From Nannochloropsis oceanica (taxonomy: Eukaryota > Sar > Eustigmatophyceae > Eustigmatales > Monodopsidaceae): a DNA stretch of 64,000 nucleotides. Every line of letters starts with the position of its first letter. Positions within the stretch are counted from its first letter, which is position 1. Location of the stretch: the NCBI GenBank assembly GCA_004519485.1, contig CP038106.1:248001-312000 (forward strand), written 5' to 3'. Under the pieces are notes generated by a model, which worked only from the letters and a program-made list of their open reading frames with translations, was not told where the DNA came from and ran no database searches. The position numbers and the translations under genes were made by a program. Below are positions 21,189 through 36,801 of the stretch, piece by piece.

Positions 21189-22051
21189 AAGTAGGAGATG
21201 TGTATTGAGAAAATTGAAACAGAAATAAGGATTTATGAGTGCTATAACAAAACCACGAGGAAGAGGAGAGAGGGAGAGGGCTCACCCTTCGAGATATGTG
21301 AGTCGAGCTTGTGGGTCGTACTTATGCTTTTCGATTGCTCCTTTTTGAATCCCCACGCGGCTTGGGGCCCTGGTCTTTTTCTCTCTCCTTCCCCTCCTGT
21401 GAGTGCATTTCCCCTCTGCACGTGTTTTCTATCTCCCCTTGGGGTTTGTGCTTGCCCCTTGGCCACAGAGCAACGACACAATCACGTGCTGTTTCTTGTC
21501 TTTCTCTTTTCTCTTTTCTCCTTTCTCCTCACTCTTATTCCTCTTTTCCTCCTTGTCGGCACCAGGACAGTCGTGTGAGAAATAAATAGTAGTAAATAAC
21601 CTTCCCTATCTTCTCAATTTCGATCTCCGTTTTGATTGTCCTCAATTTCGTTCTCCGTTTTAATTGTCCATCCCCTCTCCTACTTCTCTTCCTCCCTCCA
21701 GCTCTTCATTTGATTCGAATACAACCAATAGAAAAGACTTCACCACAGGCACTAAAATCTCCTCCTCTTTATCCTATCCCTTCGTTCTCCTTATCGTTCT
21801 CCTTATTTTCCAACAAACTAAGTTTTACACACCACAGGCCCCATTTCCTTCCGTTCTCATCCCTCCTTCCCCCCCTTCGTTCTTCCAGACGTGGAATAAG
21901 ACCTGCCGTATTATTCCTCAACGACAAGGCAACACTCTTCACCCACTCTTTCTCCCTCCCTCCAGCACGCTGTACCGAGATAATGCACGATCCAGTGACA
22001 AGGCCCTGTGTATTCCCCCCTTCCCCCCCCCCCCACACACACCTAAAGCCT
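21189..22051. other. Convergent 3' spacer before beta-COP
   Basis: 863 bp, strongly pyrimidine-rich on the plus strand from about 21360, between two 3' ends. No gene recognised. Confidence 0.4.
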
Positions 22052-25000
22052 TCAGTCACTTCCTCCTCCTCCCGCACCTGCCACCCGCTGCACCGCCGTG
22101 ATCCGATCCCCCAACGACAAGGCAATTCCCTGCGTCTTGCTCCGAATGCGCACGTACCCACTCAACCGCCCGTCGGCATCATCCTTCTTCTCCACCGACA
22201 GGTTCACCAGCGCGTCCTCCCCAAATACGCTTTTCGCATACAAATTAGCCGCCAAAAAAGCGCTTTCTCCCGACAGGGAGCTCGTGGGTGTCAGGCACTG
22301 CATGTTCGTGCTGCTCACCACGTGCGTCAAGAAGGCCTGAAGATCGGTGATGGTTGTGTTGATGGCGACTTTGTTCTCCCACTCAAACTCCGCCCACATG
22401 GCGCGGAAGCTCTCGTCTGAGCAGGAGGCGGGCCGGATGTAGTCCATGATATCCATCTGGGGTTGGGCGAGGGAAGGAAAGAGGGAGAGAGGGAGCGACG
22501 AGGGTTTGAGTAAGACGGTCTATGTCTTGAAGCGTCAAGGTAAACACGGTGGGACAAGAGGGCGGGAGAGAGGGCATCATCGACACGCTGCACAGGGACG
22601 ACAAAAAAGATATGAAAAATGGAAGGAAGGGAGGGAGGCAGTCCAATACACATACCTGGATATCATTCAAATTCACAAAGCCTTTCTCCGCAGTACTGCT
22701 ATTCTCGTACACGATCGTTCCGAATATGTGTCCTGTTTCAGTGCTCGACACCTTAATGTTCGCCCGGATAACCCTCTCCTTCTGCGGACCGATCGTGTAC
22801 GATTGCGGGCGTTCGATCAACTTCAAGTCCCCCATCGTCGCCAGCTCCACGGTCAGGTTGGTCAGAGTCGTGTTGGTCCGGTTGATCACCAATATCTCCA
22901 GCACTATGTCGTAGTCATGCACGGTCACGTAGGCCTCCGCATACACGGGGTCAGCCAGCCCACTCAACTGGTACACATGCGACAGCTTCTTCCCCCACTC
23001 CCCCCCGTCTTCCCCCTTGGCATTCCCCGCGCCCGTCGCCCGCTGGATATCCTCCCCATCATACAAATCAAAGTCACCCGTCTGCACGCCGAAATGCCTC
23101 AACTGTCTGAAGTTAATCAAAGCGTCCGGCAACGCAGACAACCCCCCCTTCCCTCCTTCCTTCCCCATCTGCTTTGCCTTCTCCGTTTTGGCCGCCTCCT
23201 CCTGCTTGAATCGGAGGAAGGCCGCGTAGCTCTCCTTGCACTTGGAGAGGAACGTCTCCTTCACCAACAAGAGGCTCTCGGGGTCAAGCAACACCCGTGC
23301 GCACACCGTCACCCTCTCCAGCACGTCCGCATACGCCCCCACATTCCCCTTCGCTTTCACCTCTGCCATGCCCCCTACCCCGCACGCAACCAGCAGCGTC
23401 TTGGCCTGCATCTCCTTGCACGCGTCATCTAACGGCCCGCCCGTCTCCAACGCCCGAACGGTCAGCTTCGTCAAGCTCGATACCAACAAGCCCCCCAAAA
23501 ACACATCCCCCGCCAGCAAGGCCCTCCTCAACGGTGTCAAATTCTTCTCCTCCCCCCCCATCCCTACCACTCCTCCCTCCCTGGGCACCATCGCCATTTG
23601 CGTCGCATACGTCCCATCCGACAAGACCACACTCTTCGTCACCAACTGCTGCGCAGGGACCTGCCCTCCCACTCCCTCCCCTTCCCCCTCATCCCTCCCC
23701 AACACCCTCTTAGAAACGTAAGGTGGCTGTCCTGCATTTGCCAGTATGCAATCAAATGCCTTTGTGCGTAAGGCGGGCTCAAGGGCGTACTCCCCCAGGA
23801 TCCACACAGCCACGCCGAGGACAGTATTGCCGTGGATGGACCCGAAACTCCCCAAAAGCCTACCGAGGATGGAGGAGCGGAAAATGGGGTATTGCTCAAT
23901 GATGGAACGGACAAAGACGATGACGTCGAGGGCACCGTCGCCCGAGAGGAAGTCCATCAGGACGTGCACCACCGCGTCCGCCACCTCGGGGAAACGCGCG
24001 GCGCAGGTGTGGATGGCCTGGATGAGGAGGCCGCGATAGACGGCGGCTTTGTCCTGGTCCCCCTCTTGGGTGCGGAGGACTTCGCGCTTGAGCACCCCGA
24101 CCACTTCCTCGATGTTGCGGGGGGAAACTAGGTCCATGGCCACCTTGGGGATTCAGGGAAGGAGGGAGGGAGGGGGGATGAGTGGATGATTTGGTTGATA
24201 TTTGCTCATCAAAGCTCTAACAACGCGGAAAGAGGTCCATGAGCACGCATCAATACAATAAACAGAAACAGTTGAAAGGAGAAGCCGGAGGAGGGTGAGC
24301 ACCCACTCACCCACCCACCCTGCTATCACACATCATCCCACCCCCGCTCTAGTCCCACCCTAGCCCGTACCTCGAGAGTCTTCCTACAAATGTCCACATT
24401 CGGCGAGCCCAACGCCCTCAAGATATCCATCAACACCTCCTGCACCACCCTCGTATGCCTCTGTTTTAAATCCGACAGCCGCTCCAGGATGATCAATTTC
24501 ACGTTCTGGTCGCTCTGAGAGTTGAGGAGTTGTGCGTAAGTGCTGGCCGCAGCACGGACAGCAGTAGGAGCAGAGGACAGGGAGACGAGTGTCCAGGCTG
24601 CTTCGTACGACACTGCCGCGCTGTTGGATTGGAGGAGATTGAAAAGCGCGCGAACAAATCGGGCTTTTTGCGCCGGGTCTTTCCGACAGACCTTGCGGGT
24701 GAGCTCGAGGACGAGGAGGGCGAAGCCATCGCCGTACCTGGGCACATCTTCCAAGTGCTCGGTTAGAAATTGGATGGCGAGGATCTCAGCTTCCGAGCAG
24801 AGAAAGAGGAAAGCGTTTCGACGGGCCCCGGAGTCGGTTTCGGATTGGATGAAGCGATGCATTAGTTCGGGGGCATCGGGCACGAGGTCGGCTGAAACGT
24901 TGTGGTGAATGTTTAGAACGGCCAGTGCAGCATTCTTGCGGACGTACGAGTGACGGTGCTCTAGGCATGCTTTGATGGAGGGGACGAGGGGCTCGAGAAG

Positions 25001-25417
25001 TTCGGGCTCTCGAAGCTTGCAGAGGAAGCGGAGCATGGAACCGCGGACAAATTCATTGGGATGGTTGAGGTCGTTGCGGAGGGCGTTGCAGACCAGGATC
25101 ATCTCACTGAGGAGTTTCTTGGTCGTGCCGTCGAACTTAGGTACAACTTCCCAGTACATCATCAAGAGCTTCTTGAGCAGGTGGTCGTCGGTGCTGCTGC
25201 AAAAGCGGATGACGCTCATGAGGACGCGAGGCAGGTTCTCGCCCGAGAGGAGCAACATGATGGTTTGCTTCAGCGCCCGAATCTTGAACTTTACGTCTGG
25301 GTGCTCCAAGTCCCGCATAATCTCCTCTTGCTGCACTGCCGAGGCCTTTTCGGTGTGGAAGAGGACAGTGCATGACGTCTCGATGGACGAGATGGCGTTG
25401 GGACCGGAAGGGGCCAT
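22052..25417 (-). CDS. COPB1: Coatomer subunit beta (beta-COP)
   Basis: The exons are 25417-24371, 24143-22656 and 22456-22052 (minus strand), all phase 0; 979 residues against about 950 in animals. Beta-COP is a core subunit of the COPI coat, which drives retrograde Golgi-to-ER transport. Exon 1 is the adaptin-like HEAT solenoid ([47 protein letters not shown]). Exon 2 continues it ([24 protein letters not shown]-type segment) and enters the appendage region ([14 protein letters not shown]-type segment). Exon 3 is the C-terminal appendage with [36 protein letters not shown] and [12 protein letters not shown] short repeat-derived insert (MGKEGGKGG) sits in the linker. Intron 1 is G-rich at its 5' end and C-rich at its 3' end. 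Confidence 0.97.
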
Positions 25418-26005
25418 GGTGCCGTGGGTGGTAGTATGAGGTGAGGGTTGAAGCCTCGCGGCGGATGCGGCCAGGCAACGAGGCCAAGTGGAGATCACGC
25501 CAACGCTGGAGGTGATGAGGCTCCTGTTCCTGTTGTTGAGGGGTGTGTGCGTGGGAAGGCGTGAGGCGCAAGGGCTGGGAGCGTTAAGGCTGGCTGCTCT
25601 CATCAGTTCAAAGCAGAAACAAAGAGTGATGGTCCTAGCCGACCGATGTTTGATGGAGCAAAACCCACGCGGCTTCCACTATGCTGTCCAAGCTATCGAT
25701 TAGGGCCTGCCTGGACATTGCGTTGCGGATGGTCAGATCGTGTGATTGTTTGGGTGGGGGGCGTGAGGCGTAAAGTAGTGAGGAAGGCTCGCCAGCCTGG
25801 GTTTGGAGAAGCAAGCCCATGACGGTGATGATGGAACGGGCGAGTAAGGCAGTTCAAGATCCTCCTTGAGTGGCATGCATGTTGTCCATCTAATAGCCTC
25901 ACGCCCTCTCGGTAAAAATGCACAGGCCACAACAAAACAGCCAAAAGCATCAGTACAAAGACGACGATATAAGCTCCCCCAGCGGAACTGTGATTCCCAC
26001 ACCCC
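25418..26005. promoter_or_regulatory. Divergent spacer beta-COP/D27-like
   Basis: 588 bp between divergent starts. No recognisable coding feature. Confidence 0.4.
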
Positions 26006-27493
26006 ATGGTGCCTTCACCGTCATCATCTAAGGCAAGGGGTGGGGAGGTGAAGGCAGTAGCTCCTCAAGGACCCGCACAACGACGCGCAAGAAGAAGAAA
26101 TATTACATTCCAGCTACCTCTACTTATCATCGTCATCTTTGTCGCTTTAGCAGGCAGTGCGCAGGCCTTTATACGCCTTCGGCCCTCTCCATCCTCCTCC
26201 TCCTCCTCTTCCTGCCCTGCTCCACGCCTCCTTACCCAAGCCCACCTTTTTGGCCTCGGCGGCCGCAGCGACAATAAAAACAAAAGCAGCCCAACAGGCA
26301 TGAAAGCACCAACTCCTAGACCTTTTGCGCCTGAGAACATGGCCACATATGACGACGACCTCTTTGCTAAAATCTGGATTTTCCTCTTCAGTGGCAAAAT
26401 TGCTGCCGTGGTCGGCGTCCCTTCCCCCCGCCGCTTCATCGAATACGAGGAATACGTCCGTCTCTCTCAGCTTCTGCTGAAGGCAGGATCAACCAAGGCA
26501 AAAACTGCTGTGTTGACCGTCTTGCGCTCCATTGCCTTTCCGGGGTTTTCCTCCATTTTTCGCACGCTTTTTCCTGGCACCTCGCGATTTGCCTGTGAGT
26601 TTAATGCCAAAGTAACGCCGGTGTTTTTCAGCTGGTTGGTGGGGCCGGCGGTGGTGGAGACGTCGGAGATGCGGAATCCGAAGACGTGCGTAATTTTGGA
26701 GGGAGGGAAGGGGGGAGAGAAGGGAGGGAGGGAGGGAGAGTGGGTGCGCGGCTTGGGTAGATCCGTAGGGGGGAAGGGAAGGCCAACGCACTTACACAAG
26801 TACGAACAAATCACATTCTACTCCCACAGGGATGAGGTCGAGGTATGGGCCAATAGTGTGAAGATTCAGCGGTGCCGGTACCTGGAGAGCGTCCAGTGCA
26901 AGGGGGCGTGTGCCAGCATCTGCAAGCTCCCGACCCAAGCGTTCTTTACGGAGGATTTGGGTATGCCCGTGACCATGACGCCAAATTTTGATGATTTGAG
27001 GTAGGGACAAGGGGATGGAAGGAGGAGAATAAGGGAAGGGGCGAGGGAGACTCTCCCCCCCCCGCCTCTTCCAACAACTCAACTTGCACCTACACGCGCC
27101 GTTTTAGGGAAATATCTCGCCCACTTTGCGGAGAGAGAGGAGAAGCTAAGAGATGAAGGGACTTTGCGGCCAGACATTGACTACGAGACACACAAGCGAA
27201 CCCCTCTCCTTCTTGTCTTCTCACAAAGCCTGCGCTTGGGTGTCGGTCAACAAACTACATGTATCTTGACAGATGCTCATCAGCTCTTCTTCTATATCAC
27301 CCACTTCCTTTCTCCTCTTTCCCCTTCCTCCCATCCTCCCTCATGCAGTTGCACCATGACCTTCGGCGTGGCCCCTTTGGCCTCCCTCGCCGACCCTATT
27401 TGCTCCGAAGGATGCTTCAAAGAGTGCTCAAGCGCCATCATCTCCAAGAAAGCCTGCCCCAAGATCATGGCAGCTTTGAATGGGGGGGAGTAA
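26006..27493 (+). CDS. D27-like carotenoid isomerase family protein, plastid-targeted
   Basis: The exons are 26006-26685, 26830-27000 and 27349-27493, all GT-AG with phase kept, 331 residues. The family (DUF4033) includes plant DWARF27, a plastid iron-binding beta-carotene 9-cis/trans isomerase at the head of strigolactone synthesis; algae carry several paralogues of unsettled role. A basic head and hydrophobic helix (LPLLIIVIFVALAGSAQA) end in AQAF at 52-55, a plastid-type cleavage context. The domain shows RCRYLESVQCKGACASICK, then LPTQAFFTEDLGMPVTMTPN, CTMTFG and a terminal Cys-rich part (CSEGCFKEC). These match D27 point for point. Intron 1 is strongly purine-rich on the sense strand. A strigolactone role should not be assumed. 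Confidence 0.9.
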
Positions 27494-27550
27494 GCAGAGA
27501 GGGAGGAGGGGGAAGAGGTATGTATGTATATATTTACATATGTATATAAA

Positions 27551-27592
27551 TGTGTGTGTGTGTGTGTAGGTGTGTGTGTGTGTGGGTGGGTG
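27551..27592 (+). repeat. TG microsatellite
   Basis: About 20 TG units with a few interruptions, just 3' of the D27-like gene. Confidence 0.9.
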
Positions 27593-28392
27593 TGAGCGAA
27601 TGTCTTGTTTTTGTTAGTTGTCTCTGCCTGTCTGGTGATAGGGGGAAGAGGCAGGACGGTGTATGCACAAAACTTGCCAAAAACGAATGGTAGAATTTGA
27701 AAGACGTGTATGAGATCAAAAGAATGACCAGAGAAGGAGGCTGTTGGTTCTCTCGCACTACCTTGTGGTGTCTTCCTTCCGCCCCTTGTGCCTCTCCTTT
27801 CTTACTGAAAAGGAAGAAGAAGAAGGTTGCGTTTTTGATGGGACTGAAAGGGATTGAAAGAGGAACTCGATAGACGATGAAGTCGGCCTCCTAGAAGGAT
27901 AGAAATAGGGCGGGACGAACAACTTGCCTCTCAATGGAATGAGATTGGCTCGCTACAGTCCCTGCCCACAATGGTGCATATGGTGTGAGGGTGTGTCTGT
28001 TCAAAATGCAGAAGGGTTTCAGTACATTTACACTGATGCAAGATCAATTGCGGGGGGTAGAGACGAGTTTTTCATTTTGTGAGATTGATTTGGAACGTGA
28101 TTAAGTCTCAAGTATGTCGAAATATTGTATTGTTTTAATCCGATTTTAGATGGAGGGCGTGCTGACCAATCTCCCCACCCTCACTTCCTTCTCCAACTCG
28201 TACAAGCAGGCATGTGGGAAACAGAATTGCCCGCGCGGCGTCGTAAATAGTACGTTCTGGTTGAAAAATAAACAGTAAATAAAAGGTCTCAAGAAAAGAC
28301 TCGTTGGATTCTTTTACTTTCACTTTTGCTTGCTTTGCCATGGCTGTTTCGTTGTGCGCACCAGTAATGAAGATCTTAACCCCATGGCCTGA

Positions 28393-28638
28393 TGCGAGCT
28401 AATCGGAGAAATTCTTGATGAGACGACGGGGCTTTACATGACTCAAGAGTCGGCTTTGGCAGCCCTGAGGGGACTCAGGGATACTCCCACGATGATTTTC
28501 AGGCAGCTGGCGGACGAGTACAGGCGATAACTGGTCGTCGAGTATTCCTGAGTCCTCCCAGAACGGTCAATTCCGACTCCGTGGTCATATAGAAGCCCGT
28601 CGCCTCTTTGAGCAACTTCCCGATAAGTTCGAGTGAAT
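28393..28638. repeat. Inverted duplication of a coding-like 3' fragment
   Basis: The left arm (about 28393-28495) and the right arm (about 28532-28638) are imperfect reverse complements over roughly 100 bp with a loop near 36 bp. Read on the plus strand the left arm encodes ELIGEILDETTGLYMTQESA and onward to a TAA at 28528. Read on the minus strand the right arm encodes ELIGKLLKEATGFYMTTESE. Many differences fall at third codon positions (CTA/CTT, GGA/GGG, TAC/TAT). The source protein is unknown. The left copy has a TGA just upstream, so it is at most a gene end. Confidence 0.75.
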
Positions 28639-28803
28639 GGAAACGTGCCTCTTGGATCAGAAGTTGAAGCTTGCAACGAACGGTCAGTTCGAAAAACGGG
28701 CTTCTTTTTTGTTTTTTGGTTGTTTTGGACGCCCCTCTTTCGTTCACCCATACACGTTTTACCATGCACAAACTCACAAGCAGGTCCATTATCACGAATC
28801 AAA

Positions 28804-31413
28804 ATGGTCTCGGAAAAGGTACTATTATCCTCGTCCTTACCCATGGTCGACGAGAGTCCTCTTAAACAAATTCCCCAGCAAGTCGCCCTTTACCGCGCCG
28901 CTTTCTTGGCACGAATGCAGACGAGTCTGGAGGATGTGCAGGCATTGGGCCAGGAAACTGACGCCTTGAAAGCCCAGATATGTCAACGCAATGGGCGGCG
29001 GGCCGATGCACGGATGGTGCTGCTGCAAGAAGCGGACAGGCGGTCGCAAAATGAGGAGATTGACAGGCGTTGGGAACACCTGCTCCTTACCTCTTCTGCC
29101 CCGCCCGATCAGATCCAGACTTCCTCTGATGGTAGCAGCGCGAAGATTATTGAGAATGACAGCAAAGATTCCATCCCGCTCCTTGAATTGTATCGGGAGC
29201 TCGAGGCGCAGCGCGGGGCTTGCACAGCCATGCTTCAGTCCAAGAACGACCTCATTCAAGAAGCCCAAGCGCAGCTCACGGAGCATGAAGAGGAATACGT
29301 CCAAGCCATTTCACGATATGGCCTAGAGATCGAAAATATGGTTTTAAAGATGCGTGCGGACAGCAAGGCCTTGCAGGACCACTACGAGCGAGAGATGGAT
29401 GCCTTGGAGGCCACCTTTGTGACGGAGCGGGAGGGTATGCAGCAGGCGCATCAGATCACTATGGACGGGCTTGTGGCTCAGCAGAAAGCAGCTGATCTCC
29501 GGCATTCTCAAGATGCCCAAGAGGGGGAAGAACGCTTTCAGCGCGAGCTGGAAGCGTTGCGAGTGCAGGATGGGGAGGATTACCACCAGCTTCAGATTCG
29601 GTTGGAAATGGAGCGAGACGCTGCGGACCGGCAAGTGGAAGAGGTCATGACCACGACGCAAGTGCAGCAAGAAAAGCTTGTGCACGACCACCGCATTCTG
29701 ACGGATCGTGAAGTAGAGAAATCGGCGAGCCTGGCGGCGCAGAAAAAGAAGTTGGTAAAGCTGAGGGATTCGGTACTGGCCTTGACCTCCGAGTACAAGG
29801 AACACGACGCGCGGGAGAAAAAGCGATTCGAGGAACTGACGCAGGAGGTCTGTCGCCTGCATAAGAAGTACAAGGACTTGCAGCAACGTTTTCGGCATTT
29901 TTCTTGCGCGGATCGGGATAGGTATGACAGTGCATGGGCGCGGCACGAGGATGAGATTCAAGCAGCGGTTGAGAAGGTGCTGGCGATTGACGAGCTTCTA
30001 TTTGTGCAGCTTCTGGGGCAAGAATGGACGCCTCCGCCGAGGAACGACTTGTTGCTGGAGTTGGATGAAGATAAGAAACAATATGCCGGTGGTGACGAAG
30101 GCCCCAACCCGGTGGGCGCGCACTCGAAGGGGAAGGAGGAAGAGGGGGATGGAAGAGCTGCCACGGCCGTTGGGGGCGAGGAGGAGGAGAAGGAGAAGGA
30201 TGGCGCTTTCGGCACAGGCAACGGACGTCAGGAAATAGATTCAGCGCTGGTGATGGAGCAGGTATTGATGAACAAGATGCTTGGACTCATCATCCAGGAA
30301 GCTGATTTTCTTCTTCTTGAGGACACAGAAGCCGTAGAGGCACAGCAGAAAAAGGCGGCGGCAGCGGCAGAGAAGAAAGCCAAGAGCGGAACAAGGCCCA
30401 AGGCTGATTGGGTTAATACGGTGGCCAAGGTAGTGGCGGAGTTCCCGCCACTCCTGCGCAGAGATAAGGATACGAAGAGGAGCAGCAAGAGCGTGGAGAT
30501 AAAGGCCCAAACGGAAAAGAAGGACGGCGAAGCAGAGACGGCTACGGTCCTTATGCCTGAGGAGGCTGCTGTGGCTGCGCAGGAGGTGCATGCAATTGCC
30601 GCAAACGAGGGCAATGAACTGACACAAGCAGCGGAAGAAGCGATGCTGGTCGTACCAGCGGCAGAAGAAGCAGCCACAGCAGCTGCAAAGGCCGCGCAGG
30701 CTGAGGAAGAGGACCTGCTGGGTGCATCACAATATGGCTGTCAGCGCGTACTCCGTGCCCTGGGCATCCAGGACGAGGCTGAGGCCCGGACGTTGCTCAC
30801 GTATTTCCTTAAAAAGAAGGAACGGAAAGAGGGAGAAAGCAGAGAGGGGGATGGGGGGGAGCAAAAGGAGGACGGGCTGGAAGAGGTAGGGATGATCCGG
30901 AAGCTTGCACTACTTTTGCCGGCCGCTGCGTTTGCCATTTCTCCGCAAGACATGTATGTGATGATCGGACCTGAGGAGGTGATAGGCGCTTTGCACCGTT
31001 TCCTCTTTGACAAAAAGAGGCTGGAAGAGAATGCATGCAAGCAGCAGCTACGGCAGCGCCAGCGTCGGCATCGTCGGCAGAGCCTGAGCGGGAGCTGCAG
31101 TGGTCAAGGAGGAGGTACCGAGGGAGGAGAAGGAGATAGGACTTTGTGGCGAATCCTGGCAAACGTCTTGCCGGCAGCGCATTTCCAGACGTGGCAAGAC
31201 TTGGAGCAGTCACTCTTGGCGTACCATCGCTTGCTGGAGGAGCGAGGAAGGGTGTTGGGTTCGATGGAACGGTTGGAGGAGGAGAATGCCAGGTTGCGAC
31301 TGACTGTGAGGGCGTGTGTCGAAGACAGGGTGAATGGGGAGTTGTTGGTGCCTCCGTTTATGGATTCAGGAGCAGGAGGGGAAGGAGAGGGAGGAGAAGA
31401 GGGGCCTCGATAG
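28804..31413 (+). CDS. DRC1: Dynein regulatory complex subunit 1 (DRC1-like)
   Basis: A single exon of 869 residues. DRC1 (CCDC164) spans the base of the nexin-dynein regulatory complex on ciliary doublet microtubules and coordinates dynein arms. The protein is almost entirely coiled coil. Residues about 110-380 carry the DRC1-type pattern: NDLIQEAQAQLTEHEEEYVQ, RYGLEIENMV, YEREMDALEATFVTEREGMQ and SEYKEHDAREKKRFEELTQE. Then comes RFRHFSCADRDRYDSAWARH with VLAIDELLFVQLLGQEW, which matches the conserved DRC1/2 core ending. After an Ala/Glu/Lys-rich linker, a C-terminal part (VLRALGIQDEAEARTLLTYF) resembles the DRC1 C-terminal domain. ATG 28804 has a good context; the frame is open back to 28633 but that stretch is unlike the family. 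DRC2 is the main alternative. Confidence 0.78.
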   Translation: MVSEKVLLSSSLPMVDESPLKQIPQQVALYRAAFLARMQTSLEDVQALGQETDALKAQICQRNGRRADARMVLLQEADRRSQNEEIDRRWEHLLLTSSAPPDQIQTSSDGSSAKIIENDSKDSIPLLELYRELEAQRGACTAMLQSKNDLIQEAQAQLTEHEEEYVQAISRYGLEIENMVLKMRADSKALQDHYEREMDALEATFVTEREGMQQAHQITMDGLVAQQKAADLRHSQDAQEGEERFQRELEALRVQDGEDYHQLQIRLEMERDAADRQVEEVMTTTQVQQEKLVHDHRILTDREVEKSASLAAQKKKLVKLRDSVLALTSEYKEHDAREKKRFEELTQEVCRLHKKYKDLQQRFRHFSCADRDRYDSAWARHEDEIQAAVEKVLAIDELLFVQLLGQEWTPPPRNDLLLELDEDKKQYAGGDEGPNPVGAHSKGKEEEGDGRAATAVGGEEEEKEKDGAFGTGNGRQEIDSALVMEQVLMNKMLGLIIQEADFLLLEDTEAVEAQQKKAAAAAEKKAKSGTRPKADWVNTVAKVVAEFPPLLRRDKDTKRSSKSVEIKAQTEKKDGEAETATVLMPEEAAVAAQEVHAIAANEGNELTQAAEEAMLVVPAAEEAATAAAKAAQAEEEDLLGASQYGCQRVLRALGIQDEAEARTLLTYFLKKKERKEGESREGDGGEQKEDGLEEVGMIRKLALLLPAAAFAISPQDMYVMIGPEEVIGALHRFLFDKKRLEENACKQQLRQRQRRHRRQSLSGSCSGQGGGTEGGEGDRTLWRILANVLPAAHFQTWQDLEQSLLAYHRLLEERGRVLGSMERLEEENARLRLTVRACVEDRVNGELLVPPFMDSGAGGEGEGGEEGPR

Positions 31414-31677
31414 AGGAAAGAGATATTGGAGGGAGAGGCAAGGATGGTATGAGAAATGAAGCCATATAGGTGAGAAGCAGAAGATAACAATCGTCGTCGT
31501 TCTCGCTTTCGTCTGTTGTATCCTTTTTGAATTTGTTCATCACGTCATTATTACTACAAGGCCAACACACAGCCACACAATATCATACGCGCATCCGTGC
31601 GCGCACTCCCAGGCATGTATGTCACCTATCCGTCCTCCCTCCTTCCCTCCTTCCCTCCGTCCCTCCCTCCCATGAGT
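31414..31677. other. Convergent 3' spacer DRC1/PRP43
   Basis: 264 bp between two gene ends, with a CCCT-type repeat at 31634-31672. Nothing else seen. Confidence 0.4.

Positions 31678-36801
<5,124 letters not shown>

Larger units (their letters stand above)
27494..28803. other. Long spacer between D27-like gene and DRC1
   Basis: 1.3 kb, large for this window. It contains a TG microsatellite (27551-27592) and a foldback (28393-28638). A 43-codon plus-strand ORF at 28149-28280 starts with ATG directly after TTTTAG, but has no known match. Confidence 0.5.

Noticed and set aside
21690-21740. A possible tRNA T-loop (GATTCGAAT near 21712)
   Set aside because: No matching stems, anticodon arm or acceptor could be drawn around it; no other tRNA candidate was found.
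27107-27200. A protein-like open stretch (KYLAHFAEREEKLRDEG) behind an acceptor in the second D27 intron
   Set aside because: Joining it to the preceding D27 exon gives the wrong phase and an early stop, and D27 proteins have no extra segment there. At most it is a poison exon.
28633-28803. Longer N-terminus for DRC1 starting at 28633
   Set aside because: The added residues are hydrophobic and aromatic (FFFVFWLFWTPLF), unlike DRC1, and overlap the foldback arm.
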